From positions 124,001 through 188,000 of the forward strand of contig NZ_BMVF01000002.1 of assembly GCF_014650575.1 (NCBI RefSeq): a stretch of 64,000 nucleotides of DNA, written 5' to 3'. The translations under genes were made by a program, and so were the position numbers. Positions 24,781 to 32,552 of the stretch are shown one piece after another. The notes under the pieces were generated by a model. It saw only the letters and a list, made by a program, of their open reading frames with translations, did no database searches and was not told where the DNA came from. Positions within the stretch are counted from its first letter, which is position 1; the number at the start of each line of letters is the position of its first letter. The stretch comes from Streptomyces naganishii JCM 4654. Its GTDB lineage: Bacteria; Actinomycetota; Actinomycetes; Streptomycetales; Streptomycetaceae.

Positions 24781-25332
24781 ATGCCGATCACCGCGCAGCA
24801 CGTGAGCGACACCGTCGCTGCCTACTTGGCCGACCACCCGAACGAGAAGGATGCTCTCGCGCCCCTGTGCAAAGTCATTGAGCAGGCTGGCCATGCGGTC
24901 GCCTCGCGCAAGGAATCCCGCGGGCATGTCACCGCCGGTGCCGCCCTGGTGCGCCCGGACGGCCGCGTCCTCACCATCGAACACCGAGCCCTGCGCAAGT
25001 GGTTGCTGCCCGGTGGGCACGTCGAGGACAGCGACACGACCCTTCAGGATGCCGCTCTGCGCGAGCTGGCCGAGGAAACCGGCATCAGCAGTGACCAGGT
25101 CGAGCCGAGCGGTGACGTGCCCTTGCACATCGACGTTCACTCGATCCCGGCCAACGACGCCAAGGACGAGCCTGAGCACCTGCACTTCGACTTCCGGTTC
25201 CTGTTCCGGACCACTGTCGATGCGGTGGAGCTGCAAGAGGAAGAGGTCACCAACTACTCCTGGCAGCTCGCGGACATGCTGACCACCGAGCCTCTGCGCT
25301 CACGGGTGATGGCAGCCACCGCACGGCCGTAG
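24781..25332 (+). CDS. Second Nudix hydrolase of the cassette
   Basis: This 183-residue protein has a helical N-terminal extension (1-45) and then a Nudix fold, with the box at about 78-102 (GGHVED...LRELAEETGI). The first Glu of the consensus is replaced by Thr, a variation seen in one actinobacterial Nudix subfamily; the REL-EE metal site is intact. It is 13 bp behind the AdoHcyase-like gene and the last of the operon: a 15-bp-stem terminator follows at 25395. I infer that both enzymes act in one pathway on a nucleotide compound. Confidence 0.83.
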   Translation: MPITAQHVSDTVAAYLADHPNEKDALAPLCKVIEQAGHAVASRKESRGHVTAGAALVRPDGRVLTIEHRALRKWLLPGGHVEDSDTTLQDAALRELAEETGISSDQVEPSGDVPLHIDVHSIPANDAKDEPEHLHFDFRFLFRTTVDAVELQEEEVTNYSWQLADMLTTEPLRSRVMAATARP

Positions 25333-25394
25333 CGGGCCGCAGCCAGCCAGCCGTACAGCCATCGTTCCCCCGAGACGGCGGTACGGCTTCCCCC

Positions 25395-25436
25395 GGCGCC
25401 CGTCGCTCGCTGCCCGTGCCACGAGCGACGGGCGCC
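25395..25436 (+). terminator. Terminator after the cargo cassette
   Basis: GGCGCCCGTCGCTCG (25395-25409) pairs perfectly with CGAGCGACGGGCGCC (25422-25436), 63 bp after the Nudix stop. Confidence 0.85.
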
Positions 25437-25448
25437 AACAACAGGAGA

Positions 25449-25501
25449 CCGGACCACCCCTCAGCCTGGACAGCAATCCGGGGTGGTCCGGCTCTGGAAT
25501 C
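25449..25501. terminator. Second hairpin behind the cargo cassette
   Basis: CCGGACCACCCC (25449-25460) pairs with GGGGTGGTCCGG (25490-25501) across a 29-nt loop. It is either a back-up terminator or a protein site; it marks the cargo/core border. Confidence 0.55.
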
Positions 25502-26022
25502 CCTGGTCAGGACCCCGGTGCCGATGGTACCGGGGCGGTCGGCGTGCTCGGATGCGGGTGCGGCGGCAATCCCGGCTCCTCATTGTCGAGTTGGGAAGGA
25601 CCACTGTTGCGGTTCGGCCGATGGAAGCCCATTTCTGACCTGAGCCACCGAAAGTCAGCCACGACGGCGGGTGCGCCGAACGAGCACCCGTCACGTGTGT
25701 CTCCAGCAACCCCCCGCCGGCCTCAGCCACGCTTCTTCCATTCGTCACGGGCCTCGACCCCATCCCGGCCCGGGCGTTGTCGACGCAGATGCCTGACGGA
25801 TGGGTCTGCCTGCGGCCTTGAGGACACCCGGTTGGGAGGCGCGGCCCGGTTGGGTGGTGGGGCCTCGCTTGGTCGGTGTCGGCCTGGTCCTGGTGCTCGG
25901 ACTGGGCGGGTTGCTTTCTGGTCTGGCTGTCCGCCTTGACGTTGTTGCGCGCTGAGCGGGTGGGGGCCGCCGGAGCGGTGGCGGAGACAAGGAGCGGCGG
26001 CGGCCCTTGGCCGCCAGCGCGC

Positions 26023-26045
26023 GCGGCCCGCCGTAGGCGGGCCGC
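26023..26045. terminator. Short perfect hairpin
   Basis: GCGGCCCGCC pairs with GGCGGGCCGC around GTA. No gene ends just before it on either strand that I can support. Confidence 0.45.
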
Positions 26046-26211
26046 CTTGATCCAGTAAAGAAACTCTGAACAGCTCCGCTGCGCTGGGCCTCTGGCCGGT
26101 CATGCGGCCATGCGCTGTCCACGCCTTCCCATCCGTTCCGCAGCTCCTCAACCGTTATGAACGCTTATGGCCGCATTGAAGGGCATTCGTTCTGGCGGTC
26201 GGAGGAATCTA

Positions 26212-26247
26212 TCCACAGGTTGGCCGGTCCATGGTTGGACCTGTGGA
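26212..26247. repeat. Palindrome with DnaA-box-like ends
   Basis: TCCACAGGT (26212-26220) pairs with ACCTGTGGA (26239-26247), and GGTCCA/TGGACC pairs inside. The sequences CTATCCACA and TGTGGAAAA at its ends resemble DnaA boxes. A double-arm structure in the low-GC part of element 2 could be an origin feature. Confidence 0.45.
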
Positions 26248-26273
26248 AAAGCCAGCAGCCTACCACAGTCTTC

Positions 26274-26413
26274 GTTATGTAGTCGTGACCTTGGGGGTGT
26301 CCTGGTGGTAGGTGGTCTGGTCGGTTGGGTGTGCTGGCCGTTGGCGATCACGCGCGGCTGTTATGTGCTCGTGACCTTGGTCGCCCCTTCGTGATAGGTG
26401 GCGTGGTCGGTGG
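26274..26413. repeat. Imperfect 86-bp tandem duplication
   Basis: GTTATGTAGTCGTGACCTTGG (26274-26294, differing in two bases from 26360-26380) is followed in both copies by a GTGGTAGGTGG/GTGATAGGTGG and TGGTCGGT segment (26304-26327 and 26391-26413). The spacing of both parts is 86-87 bp, so it is a duplicated control region rather than chance similarity. Confidence 0.55.
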
Positions 26414-26787
26414 CGAGTGATGAGCTGGCCTCACGGGCGCCCGGTGATGTGTGAGGCGTGTCACGAAGGGTGGCGTCACACCGGAGCGAATTTTCGGACC
26501 TGTAGCAAGTGCAGGGCACGGGAGATCGCTCGTCGCTGCGGGGGTGTCCGCTTTCGGTGATCTGCTGTCGCGCACACCGGAAGGTCTGTTCTGGGCGAGG
26601 TACGGAAGGGGCGATAAAAGTGATCGGCGTCACACCTGTTCGAGGTCACACGCGACCCGAAAAACCAACCTCTATGGGCGTCCCTCAAAGCGGGGCGGCG
26701 GAACATAGCCGACGATCGCCGGTTACCCAAACCGGCGTTTCTCCAGACCATTGATGCACTGCCCGGACGACTGGAAGGACAAGCGAC

Positions 26788-27189
26788 ATGAGCGCGCTGA
26801 AAAGGCACGGTCCCGTACGGCGGGACGTGAAGAAAGGTTGTTGCCCGCCCGACGGGAGCGCGGAGCCGGGTGCCTCGCACCTGTCCGGTTCGGCCGGTAG
26901 ACCTGTCCCAACAGCCGCGATGACGGCTTGCGGAGCGGCACGGGCAAGCCCTGATCCGGCGGTGGATGACCGCTGGGCAAGCCTTCGGGCAAGCTCCCGG
27001 CGGTTGGCTGAACTCGACACGCAGCAGCGGCACAACAACGAACGGGTGGAAATGAACAAGCATGAGGCAGCACTGATTGCGGCGAAGCTCAAGGAGGTTG
27101 AAGACAAGGTGACGCGGCTGGAAGATCTGGCGCGTCGGGTGCTCGAAAACGCCCGTGCTACTTCTTCGGCGGCTTCTTCGCCTCGGTGA
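26788..27189 (+). CDS. Possible small protein with C-terminal coiled coil
   Basis: This 133-residue protein starts at ATG 26788, with GGAAGG upstream. The first 75 residues are Pro/Gly/Cys-rich and of doubtful coding quality. Residues 80-125 (RRLAELDTQQRHNNERVEM, then a Lys/Glu helix) are a convincing charged coiled coil. It converges with the gntR gene and overlaps its last 32 bp. The true start may be internal. I recognise no function. Confidence 0.4.
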   Translation: MSALKRHGPVRRDVKKGCCPPDGSAEPGASHLSGSAGRPVPTAAMTACGAARASPDPAVDDRWASLRASSRRLAELDTQQRHNNERVEMNKHEAALIAAKLKEVEDKVTRLEDLARRVLENARATSSAASSPR

Positions 27190-27571
27190 CGCCGCCGAGC
27201 TGCCCGAAGACCTGGAACAGAGTGTCCAGCCTGGCACTTATGGCATCCAGTCGTTCCGACAGCTGGACATATTCCGACGTGGGCATCTGCCCGCCGCTTG
27301 CCGCCTCGGGAGCGCCGGCCTTCGGGTCGGCTTCTGGCAGAGGATCGGCGACGAAGTTGCCCCGGCCAGGCATGGTGTTGATCAGCCCTTCGTCGCGCAA
27401 CATGCGCAGGGCGGAGCGCGCGGTCATGTTCGCGATCTCGTAGGTCGCTTCCAGGTCGCGGGACGACGGGACCCGCTCGCCCGGCTTGAGGCGGCCGGAC
27501 CGGATCTGCCGCCGTAGCTCCTCGGCGACCAGACGGTATGGCGGGGTGTCGGAATCCTTGGGCAGCTTCAT
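27158..27571 (-). CDS. GntR-family repressor of element 2 (KorSA-like)
   Basis: This 137-residue protein has an N-terminal winged helix (8-75; YRLVAEELRRQIRSGRLKPG, then VPSSRDLEATYEIANMTARSALRML) and a short C-terminal helix (about 100-125) with a heptad pattern likely used for dimerisation. It lacks the UTRA domain of the element 1 regulator. KorSA of pSAM2 is of this class and represses the transfer/replication activator. It is divergent from the core operon, and a palindrome lies 8 bp upstream of its ATG. Confidence 0.85.
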   Translation of the reverse strand: MKLPKDSDTPPYRLVAEELRRQIRSGRLKPGERVPSSRDLEATYEIANMTARSALRMLRDEGLINTMPGRGNFVADPLPEADPKAGAPEAASGGQMPTSEYVQLSERLDAISARLDTLFQVFGQLGGVTEAKKPPKK

Positions 27572-27578
27572 AGCCCGA

Positions 27579-27603
27579 GGGTAGCGGGCCTGGCCCGTCT
27601 ACC
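27579..27603. promoter_or_regulatory. Palindromic operator candidate upstream of gntR (element 2)
   Basis: GGTAGCGGGCC and GGCCCGTCTACC form a near-perfect inverted repeat, with one base missing in the left arm. It directly precedes the repressor ATG and faces the core operon starting at 27760. Autoregulation is inferred. Confidence 0.45.
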
Positions 27604-27759
27604 GCAGTAAGACCCTGTTGCACCCCCCATTTCCTGCATGCGCTCACCCCACCCCAGGCGCGATGTGCGCTAGGCGCTTGACGGACCCATGGCGGGTAGT
27701 GCACTGTTGATCTCGCTTCGCCACCCCGGCGGAGCACCTACCGAAAGGACGTAACACCC

Positions 27760-28119
27760 ATGGCTCGTATCCGTGTTGGCCTGCTCCCCACCGCGTCGTT
27801 CATGGTCGGCAACATGGCGGTGCCGAAGTACGCGGACGCCGAGAAGACCCAGTTCGCCGTGGACCGCGAAACCGGCGCGAAGCTGTTCACGGTCACCCTC
27901 TTCTTCATGGAGGACGACCGTGCCGAGGCGCTGAAGGTCACCGTTCCGGAGACCGGTCTCCCCAACGGCCTCAAGCCCGGTGTGCCGGTCATGCCGGTGG
28001 AGCTGTTCGCCACCCCGTGGGCCCGGATCTTCAACGGGTCGCTCTCGGACGGCATCGCCTACCGCGTGGAGCGCTTGGACCTGGTCGGCGGTCCGGCTTC
28101 GGCCGCTGAGGCGGCGTGA
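27760..28119 (+). CDS. AICE-specific conserved protein, first gene of the core operon
   Basis: This 119-residue protein starts at ATG 27760, with GAAAGGACG upstream. It is beta-rich: FMVGNMAVPKYAD, KLFTVTLFFMEDD, KVTVPETGLPNG, VELFATPWARIFNG. It resembles the short SCO-type proteins that always open the tra operon of pSAM2-like elements; their role is not known. An OB-like fold is possible. Its stop overlaps the following GTG by 4 bp. Confidence 0.75.
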   Translation: MARIRVGLLPTASFMVGNMAVPKYADAEKTQFAVDRETGAKLFTVTLFFMEDDRAEALKVTVPETGLPNGLKPGVPVMPVELFATPWARIFNGSLSDGIAYRVERLDLVGGPASAAEAA

Positions 28120-28325
28120 GCGGTACTGCGTTCCGGTCCGGCGTCGAGTGCAGCTACCCACTGCCTCACGCCGGGCCGGATGCCCGGCTCAGTGACTCCC
28201 TCATCAACTCGGTGGCGGCCGTGCTCGTCGGCTATGGCTTCCCCCGCCTCGCCGCCCCGGATCGGGCGGCCCTCGAAACGGCCCTCGCGGGCTTCCTCTA
28301 CAACTCTCAGGAGAGCAAGACATGA
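28116..28325 (+). CDS. Small conserved protein of the tra operon
   Basis: This 69-residue protein starts at GTG 28116 and overlaps both neighbours by 4 bp. A helical segment (LSDSLINSVAAVLVGYGFP...DRAALETALAGFLYN) makes up most of it. It is of unknown function; its strict overlap with traSA suggests a stoichiometric partner or a translational coupler. Confidence 0.65.
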   Translation: MSGTAFRSGVECSYPLPHAGPDARLSDSLINSVAAVLVGYGFPRLAAPDRAALETALAGFLYNSQESKT

Positions 28326-29743
28326 AGGACAACGACCCGACCGGAGGGGCCTTCGGCTACGGCCCCTTGGTCGTCAGCGTGGCGCTGGCCGTGCTGGTCG
28401 GCTGGTCGGTGTGGTGGGTGGTGCGCTACCTGCGGGCCGATGCCATGACCCGGCAGTCCATCCGGCAGGCCGTGCGGGTACGGCGGACCTGGAAGCGGCT
28501 CGCGCAGATGCTGAAGCTGTGCGCCACGGACAAGATGCCGACCCCGCTGGCCTCGCTGGCGAACACGGACGGCAAGCCCCTCAAGCCCCGCGTCCTGGTC
28601 CCCGCGCTGAAGGTGACTCATGACGCGTTCGGGGTGATCGCACGGGCGAGTTGTCTGCCGGGCGTCGGCCTGGCGGAGTTCCAGAAGGCGGCCCCCTACC
28701 TGGCGGATGCCTGGCGTATGACCCGTGTGTCGGCGCTGCCGGGGGACAAGCCCGGACAGGTCATGCTGCGCGGTGTGCGCGTGGACCCGCTGATCACGCC
28801 GACGGTTCACGTGCCCACCGGCCGCCCGCCTGAGGAGTACGCGAAGTGGGACCTGGGGGTGGACGAGTTCGGCATGCCCGTCTTCGTGCCCCTCAAGGAA
28901 GTGCCCGGAGTGGCTGTCGGCGGCCTGCCGGGCTTCGGGAAGACCTCGTGTGTGAACCGGCTGGTGTGTGACTGGGCGCCCTCGCCGGCCGTGCAGTTCG
29001 TCTTCTTCGACGGGAAGGTGTCCCACGCCTACGAGGGCGACTACGCCGACCTGGTACAGCGGGCCTTCGCGTTCTGCGGGGATGACCTGGAAGAAGCGAA
29101 CAAGCTCCTCAAGGAGCTGGTGGAGCTGCGCCGCGCCCGCTCCGCGAGCATCCGCAAGGTGCTGGGCAAGAAGAACATGTGGCACATCGGCCCGTCGGCT
29201 GACTGGCCCCTGATCGTCATCGTCATCGACGAGGCCCATACCTACTTCCGCGACCACAAGGGCTCCGACCAGGCCACGAAGCGGCTGGCGGCGTTCGCTG
29301 CGGAGAACGCCCGGCTCACGGAGGACCTGGTGAAGAAGGGCCGCTCAGTCGGTTTCCTGACCCTGCTCACCACGCAGAAGACCACCGGGGACGCCATCCC
29401 CACCTTCATCCGCGATGTCTGCCCGGTCGGCCTGTCCTTCGCACAGAAGACCGCTGACGCCGCCGTGGCCGCGCTCGGCGACGACATCCGCGAGTGGCCC
29501 GACGCGAGCCCGGTCCTTCTCCAGGACCCCGCGTACGTCGGTGTCGCGGTCATGTCCCAGCACGGCCGCCCCGGCTTCATCCGCATCCGCACCCCCTACG
29601 TCGCCGACGAGGACGCTGCCCGCGTCGCCGAAGCCACCGCCCACCTGGTGCGCCACCCGGCCCGGCTCCTGGAGGACCTGACCGGACGGACGGTCGTGGA
29701 CCTCACCAAGGACGACCCCGAGCCCCCCGCCATGGCGGCCTGA
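28322..29743 (+). CDS. traSA: TraSA-like FtsK/SpoIIIE DNA translocase
   Basis: This 473-residue protein has one N-terminal membrane helix (about 15-35), a linker domain, and an FtsK-type motor with Walker A GLPGFGKTS at about 200-208 and Walker B VIVIDEAH at about 299-306. LLTTQKTTGDAIPTFIRD and a C-terminal RPGFIRI segment follow. It is the main conjugation protein of pSAM2-type elements, moving double-stranded DNA. It is shorter than the TraB of element 1 and lacks its long membrane region and C-terminal winged helix. Confidence 0.92.
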   Translation: MKDNDPTGGAFGYGPLVVSVALAVLVGWSVWWVVRYLRADAMTRQSIRQAVRVRRTWKRLAQMLKLCATDKMPTPLASLANTDGKPLKPRVLVPALKVTHDAFGVIARASCLPGVGLAEFQKAAPYLADAWRMTRVSALPGDKPGQVMLRGVRVDPLITPTVHVPTGRPPEEYAKWDLGVDEFGMPVFVPLKEVPGVAVGGLPGFGKTSCVNRLVCDWAPSPAVQFVFFDGKVSHAYEGDYADLVQRAFAFCGDDLEEANKLLKELVELRRARSASIRKVLGKKNMWHIGPSADWPLIVIVIDEAHTYFRDHKGSDQATKRLAAFAAENARLTEDLVKKGRSVGFLTLLTTQKTTGDAIPTFIRDVCPVGLSFAQKTADAAVAALGDDIREWPDASPVLLQDPAYVGVAVMSQHGRPGFIRIRTPYVADEDAARVAEATAHLVRHPARLLEDLTGRTVVDLTKDDPEPPAMAA

Positions 29744-29744
29744 C

Positions 29745-29930
29745 ATGCGCCGATTCATGAGGATCTACATCCGGCACATGCGTAAGGCGATCACCGCTCA
29801 GGACTTCGACTTGGCCGGTCGGATCGGCATAGCCGCCTACCGCGTCGCCAACGCCAACGAACGTCAGGTCCTGGAGACCTACCTCAGCCCGAACGCCGCC
29901 CGCCGGGCCGGCCTCGCCCCGAGGCCCTGA
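29745..29930 (+). CDS. Small basic protein after traSA
   Basis: This 61-residue protein starts at ATG 29745, one base after the traSA stop. It is rich in Arg, with two amphipathic helices (FMRIYIRHMRKAITAQD and AGRIGIAAYRVANANERQ). It is a common companion of tra genes in Streptomyces AICEs, function unknown. Confidence 0.6.
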   Translation: MRRFMRIYIRHMRKAITAQDFDLAGRIGIAAYRVANANERQVLETYLSPNAARRAGLAPRP

Positions 29931-29980
29931 CCACCCCCCGCCGCTTCCCCACCGACACCACGAAAGGAGGTGAACTCCCA

Positions 29981-30715
29981 ATGTCTGAGGACCGGATCAC
30001 CCAGCGCACCGTGACCGTCGTCATGGGCATCATCGCCGCCCTGGCGTTCGTCTTCTCCTTCGGCAACGTCTGGGCCCTCGCCCTGCGCCTGGGCGTCCCC
30101 GCCCCCATCGCGCCCCTGATCGCCCCCATGGTCGACCTGTCCGTGGTCGGTCTCCTGGTCGCCCTGCGCTACCTCTCCCTGCGCGGCGTCCCGTCCGAGC
30201 AGATGAGGGCGGCCACTCGCCTCATGCACGTCTCCGGGCTGCTGACCCTGGCCCTCAACATCGCCGAGCCCATCGTTGCCCGGCACTACGGCCGCGCCGC
30301 TGTCGACGCGGTGGCCCCGGTGCTGCTCCTCGGCTGGGGAGCAGTCGGCCCGCAGCTCCTACGCTCCTTCCACACGGTCGCCACCGATGCAGCCGACCCG
30401 GCTCCCGCTGCCGACACGGAACCGGCTCAAGGGCCCGCCCCGGCCTCCGCCGAGACGGAACCCGCCCCGTCGCCTGCCCCGCCTGTGGCGCCGGACCCGG
30501 CCCCGGTCGGTCCCGTCACCACCCCGGCCCCCGTCACACCTGTGGCTGTCGTGGCTGCGCCTGCGGTCAAGGTGCCTGAGCCGCTGCTGACCGAAGCACG
30601 CTCCATCGCGGCGTCCCACCACGCCGAGCACGGCGAACCCATCACAGCGGCCCAGCTCAAGAGGCGACTCGGCATCGGCCAGCCCATGGCCACCGCCCTC
30701 CACGCCGCCCTGTAG
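29981..30715 (+). CDS. DUF2637 membrane protein, SpdB-like
   Basis: This 244-residue protein starts at ATG 29981, preceded by an unusually perfect ribosome site AAAGGAGGTGA (29962-29972). Four membrane helices cover residues 9-130, followed by a long Pro/Ala/Glu linker (135-205) and a C-terminal winged helix (about 208-244, ITAAQLKRRLGIGQPMATALH). It is the spread protein of the element. The same domain order, with a coiled coil in place of the Pro linker, is found in the element 1 gene at 7663. Confidence 0.83.
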   Translation: MSEDRITQRTVTVVMGIIAALAFVFSFGNVWALALRLGVPAPIAPLIAPMVDLSVVGLLVALRYLSLRGVPSEQMRAATRLMHVSGLLTLALNIAEPIVARHYGRAAVDAVAPVLLLGWGAVGPQLLRSFHTVATDAADPAPAADTEPAQGPAPASAETEPAPSPAPPVAPDPAPVGPVTTPAPVTPVAVVAAPAVKVPEPLLTEARSIAASHHAEHGEPITAAQLKRRLGIGQPMATALHAAL

Positions 30716-30781
30716 CGCCGCCCCCTCCGCTGGCCTTCCCGGTACTGCCTACCCTCGCCCGCCCCTGGGCCGACCCGTCAT

Positions 30782-30828
30782 GCCTGCGGGCAGCAGCCCG
30801 AGCGCACTGATCGCTGCTGCCCGCAGGC
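30782..30828. repeat. Perfect 16-bp inverted repeat upstream of repSA
   Basis: GCCTGCGGGCAGCAGC (30782-30797) pairs with GCTGCTGCCCGCAGGC (30813-30828) around a 15-nt loop. It lies 37 bp before the repSA start and 66 bp after the SpdB-like stop. It may be a terminator, a cruciform at a double-strand origin, or both. Confidence 0.65.
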
Positions 30829-30864
30829 TCCCACCCTCGCGCCAGAAGGGAGACCCCGCCACCT

Positions 30865-32349
30865 ATGAGCCGCCCCCTCGACCTGCGCCACGTGATCAGC
30901 CCTGGCCTGCGGGACCTGATCGAACTGGCCAACACTCACGACTTCGACCGCGTACAGCAGCAGGTCCGCGACCTGCGCGGCTGCACCAGCCCCGTCAACC
31001 TCCACGGCTGGACCGTCACGACCGACACGGCCACCAAGGAAGTGGTCCGCTCCTACCACTCCGAAGACGAACCGTCCGGACGCCTGCTGACCACCTGCGG
31101 CAACCGCCGCGCCTCCCGCTGCTCCGCCTGCTCCCGCGTCTACGCCGCCGACACCTACCACCTGATCAAGGCCGGACTGTCCGGCGGCAAGAACGTCGCC
31201 GAAACCGTCCGCGACCACCCCCGCGCCTTCGTCACCCTCACCGCCCCCTCCTTCGGACCCGTCCACAACCGCCCCACCACCAACTCAGGACAGCCCCACC
31301 CCTGCGCCTGCGGCGACACCCACGCCGAAGACGCTCCCGAGCTCGGCACCCCGCTGAACCCGGCCACCTACGACTACACCGGCGCCGTTCTTTGGAACGC
31401 CCACGCCGGACAGCTCTGGGCACGCTTCACCACCTACATGCGCCGTGCCCTGGCCTGTCACCTTGGCATGACCCAGAAGGCGCTCAACACCGCCCTGCGC
31501 GTCTCCTTCGCCAAGGTCGCCGAGTACCAGAAGCGCGGCCTGGTTCACTTCCACGCCGTGATCCGCTTCGACGGACCCGACGGCCACACCACCCCGCCCC
31601 CGCCCTGGGCCACCTTCGACGCCCTGAGCGCCGCCGTGGGCCTGGCCGTCGAGCGTGCCCGGCTCACCGTCGAGTCCGACGCGATCGGCGAGCGCGTCAT
31701 CGCCTGGGGCCGCCGGTTCAAGGTCGACCCCATCACCGCCCTGGGCGACGGCGAACTCACCGACGCCAGGGTTGCCGAGTACACAGACGCCAAGGTCGCC
31801 GGATACGTCGCCAAGTACGCCACCAAGAACGCCGAAGGCGCGGGCACCGTGGACCGCACCCTGATGTGCCGCCCCTGCGCCGGACGGGGCTACCTACGCG
31901 GCCCCGACGGCTTCCACGACGTGTGCGCCGACTGCGACGGCACCGGACAGGCCGAACCCATCAAGGCCCTGCCCGTACAGCGGCACGTACGGCAGATGAT
32001 CCGCACCGCCTGGGCCCTCGGCCACCTGCCGGAGCTCGCCCACCTCAAGCTCTGGAAGTGGGCTCACATGCTCGGCTTCCGCGGCCACTTCTCCACCAAG
32101 TCCCGCGCCTACTCCACGACCCTCGGCGCACTCCGCGACGTACGCCGAGCCTGGCGCCTCGCCCAAGCAGAAGCCGCCCACGCCCGCGCCGGCCTCCCTG
32201 CCACCGACGAGACCACCCTCGTCACCGCCTCCTCCTGGACCTACCTCGCCAGCGGCTACCGCCCCGGCGAAGAACTCATCGCCGCCCAGGTCCGCCACGA
32301 CATCGCCCACGCCCAACGCATCAAGTCCGAAGGAGATCCCTGGCTGTGA
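30865..32349 (+). CDS. repSA: RepSA-like rolling-circle replication initiator
   Basis: This 494-residue protein carries the HUH metal motif HFHAV (about 228-232) in RGLVHFHAVIRFDG and the tyrosine motif YVAKYATKN (about 314-322), in the order of RepSA of pSAM2. Two Cys clusters (CGNRRASRCSAC at about 92-104; CRPC and CADC at about 335-360) form probable zinc sites. It nicks the origin and starts rolling-circle replication of the excised element. Its stop overlaps the xis GTG (GTGA), so replication and excision genes are co-translated. Confidence 0.92.
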   Translation: MSRPLDLRHVISPGLRDLIELANTHDFDRVQQQVRDLRGCTSPVNLHGWTVTTDTATKEVVRSYHSEDEPSGRLLTTCGNRRASRCSACSRVYAADTYHLIKAGLSGGKNVAETVRDHPRAFVTLTAPSFGPVHNRPTTNSGQPHPCACGDTHAEDAPELGTPLNPATYDYTGAVLWNAHAGQLWARFTTYMRRALACHLGMTQKALNTALRVSFAKVAEYQKRGLVHFHAVIRFDGPDGHTTPPPPWATFDALSAAVGLAVERARLTVESDAIGERVIAWGRRFKVDPITALGDGELTDARVAEYTDAKVAGYVAKYATKNAEGAGTVDRTLMCRPCAGRGYLRGPDGFHDVCADCDGTGQAEPIKALPVQRHVRQMIRTAWALGHLPELAHLKLWKWAHMLGFRGHFSTKSRAYSTTLGALRDVRRAWRLAQAEAAHARAGLPATDETTLVTASSWTYLASGYRPGEELIAAQVRHDIAHAQRIKSEGDPWL

Positions 32350-32552
32350 CCACTCCGACCAAGGCCAACAGGCAGACGCTGAAGCTGGGGGAGGCTCTCG
32401 CCGAGATCGGGGTGTCCCGTGCCGCCTTCTACCGCATGCGCGCGCGGGGCCAGGCCCCCAGGCACCTGAAGCTTCCCAACGGTCAGATCCGCATACGCCG
32501 GGCCGACCTCGACGCCTGGTTCGACTCGTGCGAGGTGCAGGAAGCGTGCTGA
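32346..32552 (+). CDS. xis: Excisionase of element 2
   Basis: This 68-residue protein starts at GTG 32346. It is an AlpA/MerR-like helix-turn-helix: LKLGEALAEIGVSRAAFYRMRARGQ plus the IRIRRADLDAWF end. It shares most of its core with the element 1 xis. It overlaps repSA by 4 bp and int by 7 bp. Confidence 0.88.
   Translation: MTTPTKANRQTLKLGEALAEIGVSRAAFYRMRARGQAPRHLKLPNGQIRIRRADLDAWFDSCEVQEAC

Larger units (their letters stand above)
25502..26787. other. 1.3-kb region without a clear gene, with several repeats
   Basis: Frames here overlap on both strands and lack ribosome sites. It contains a 10-bp-stem hairpin (26023-26045), a palindrome (26212-26247), an imperfect 86-bp duplication (26274-26413) and two copies of GGCGTCACACC (26472 and 26626). 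G+C drops locally from about 26150 to 26400. Such a region between cargo and core genes is a good place for promoters or a single-strand origin. Confidence 0.45.

Noticed and set aside
25723..26151. Leftward frame of 142 codons in the element 2 intergenic region
   Set aside because: Arg/Pro/Gln low-complexity product, no ribosome site, and other frames are open at the same place.
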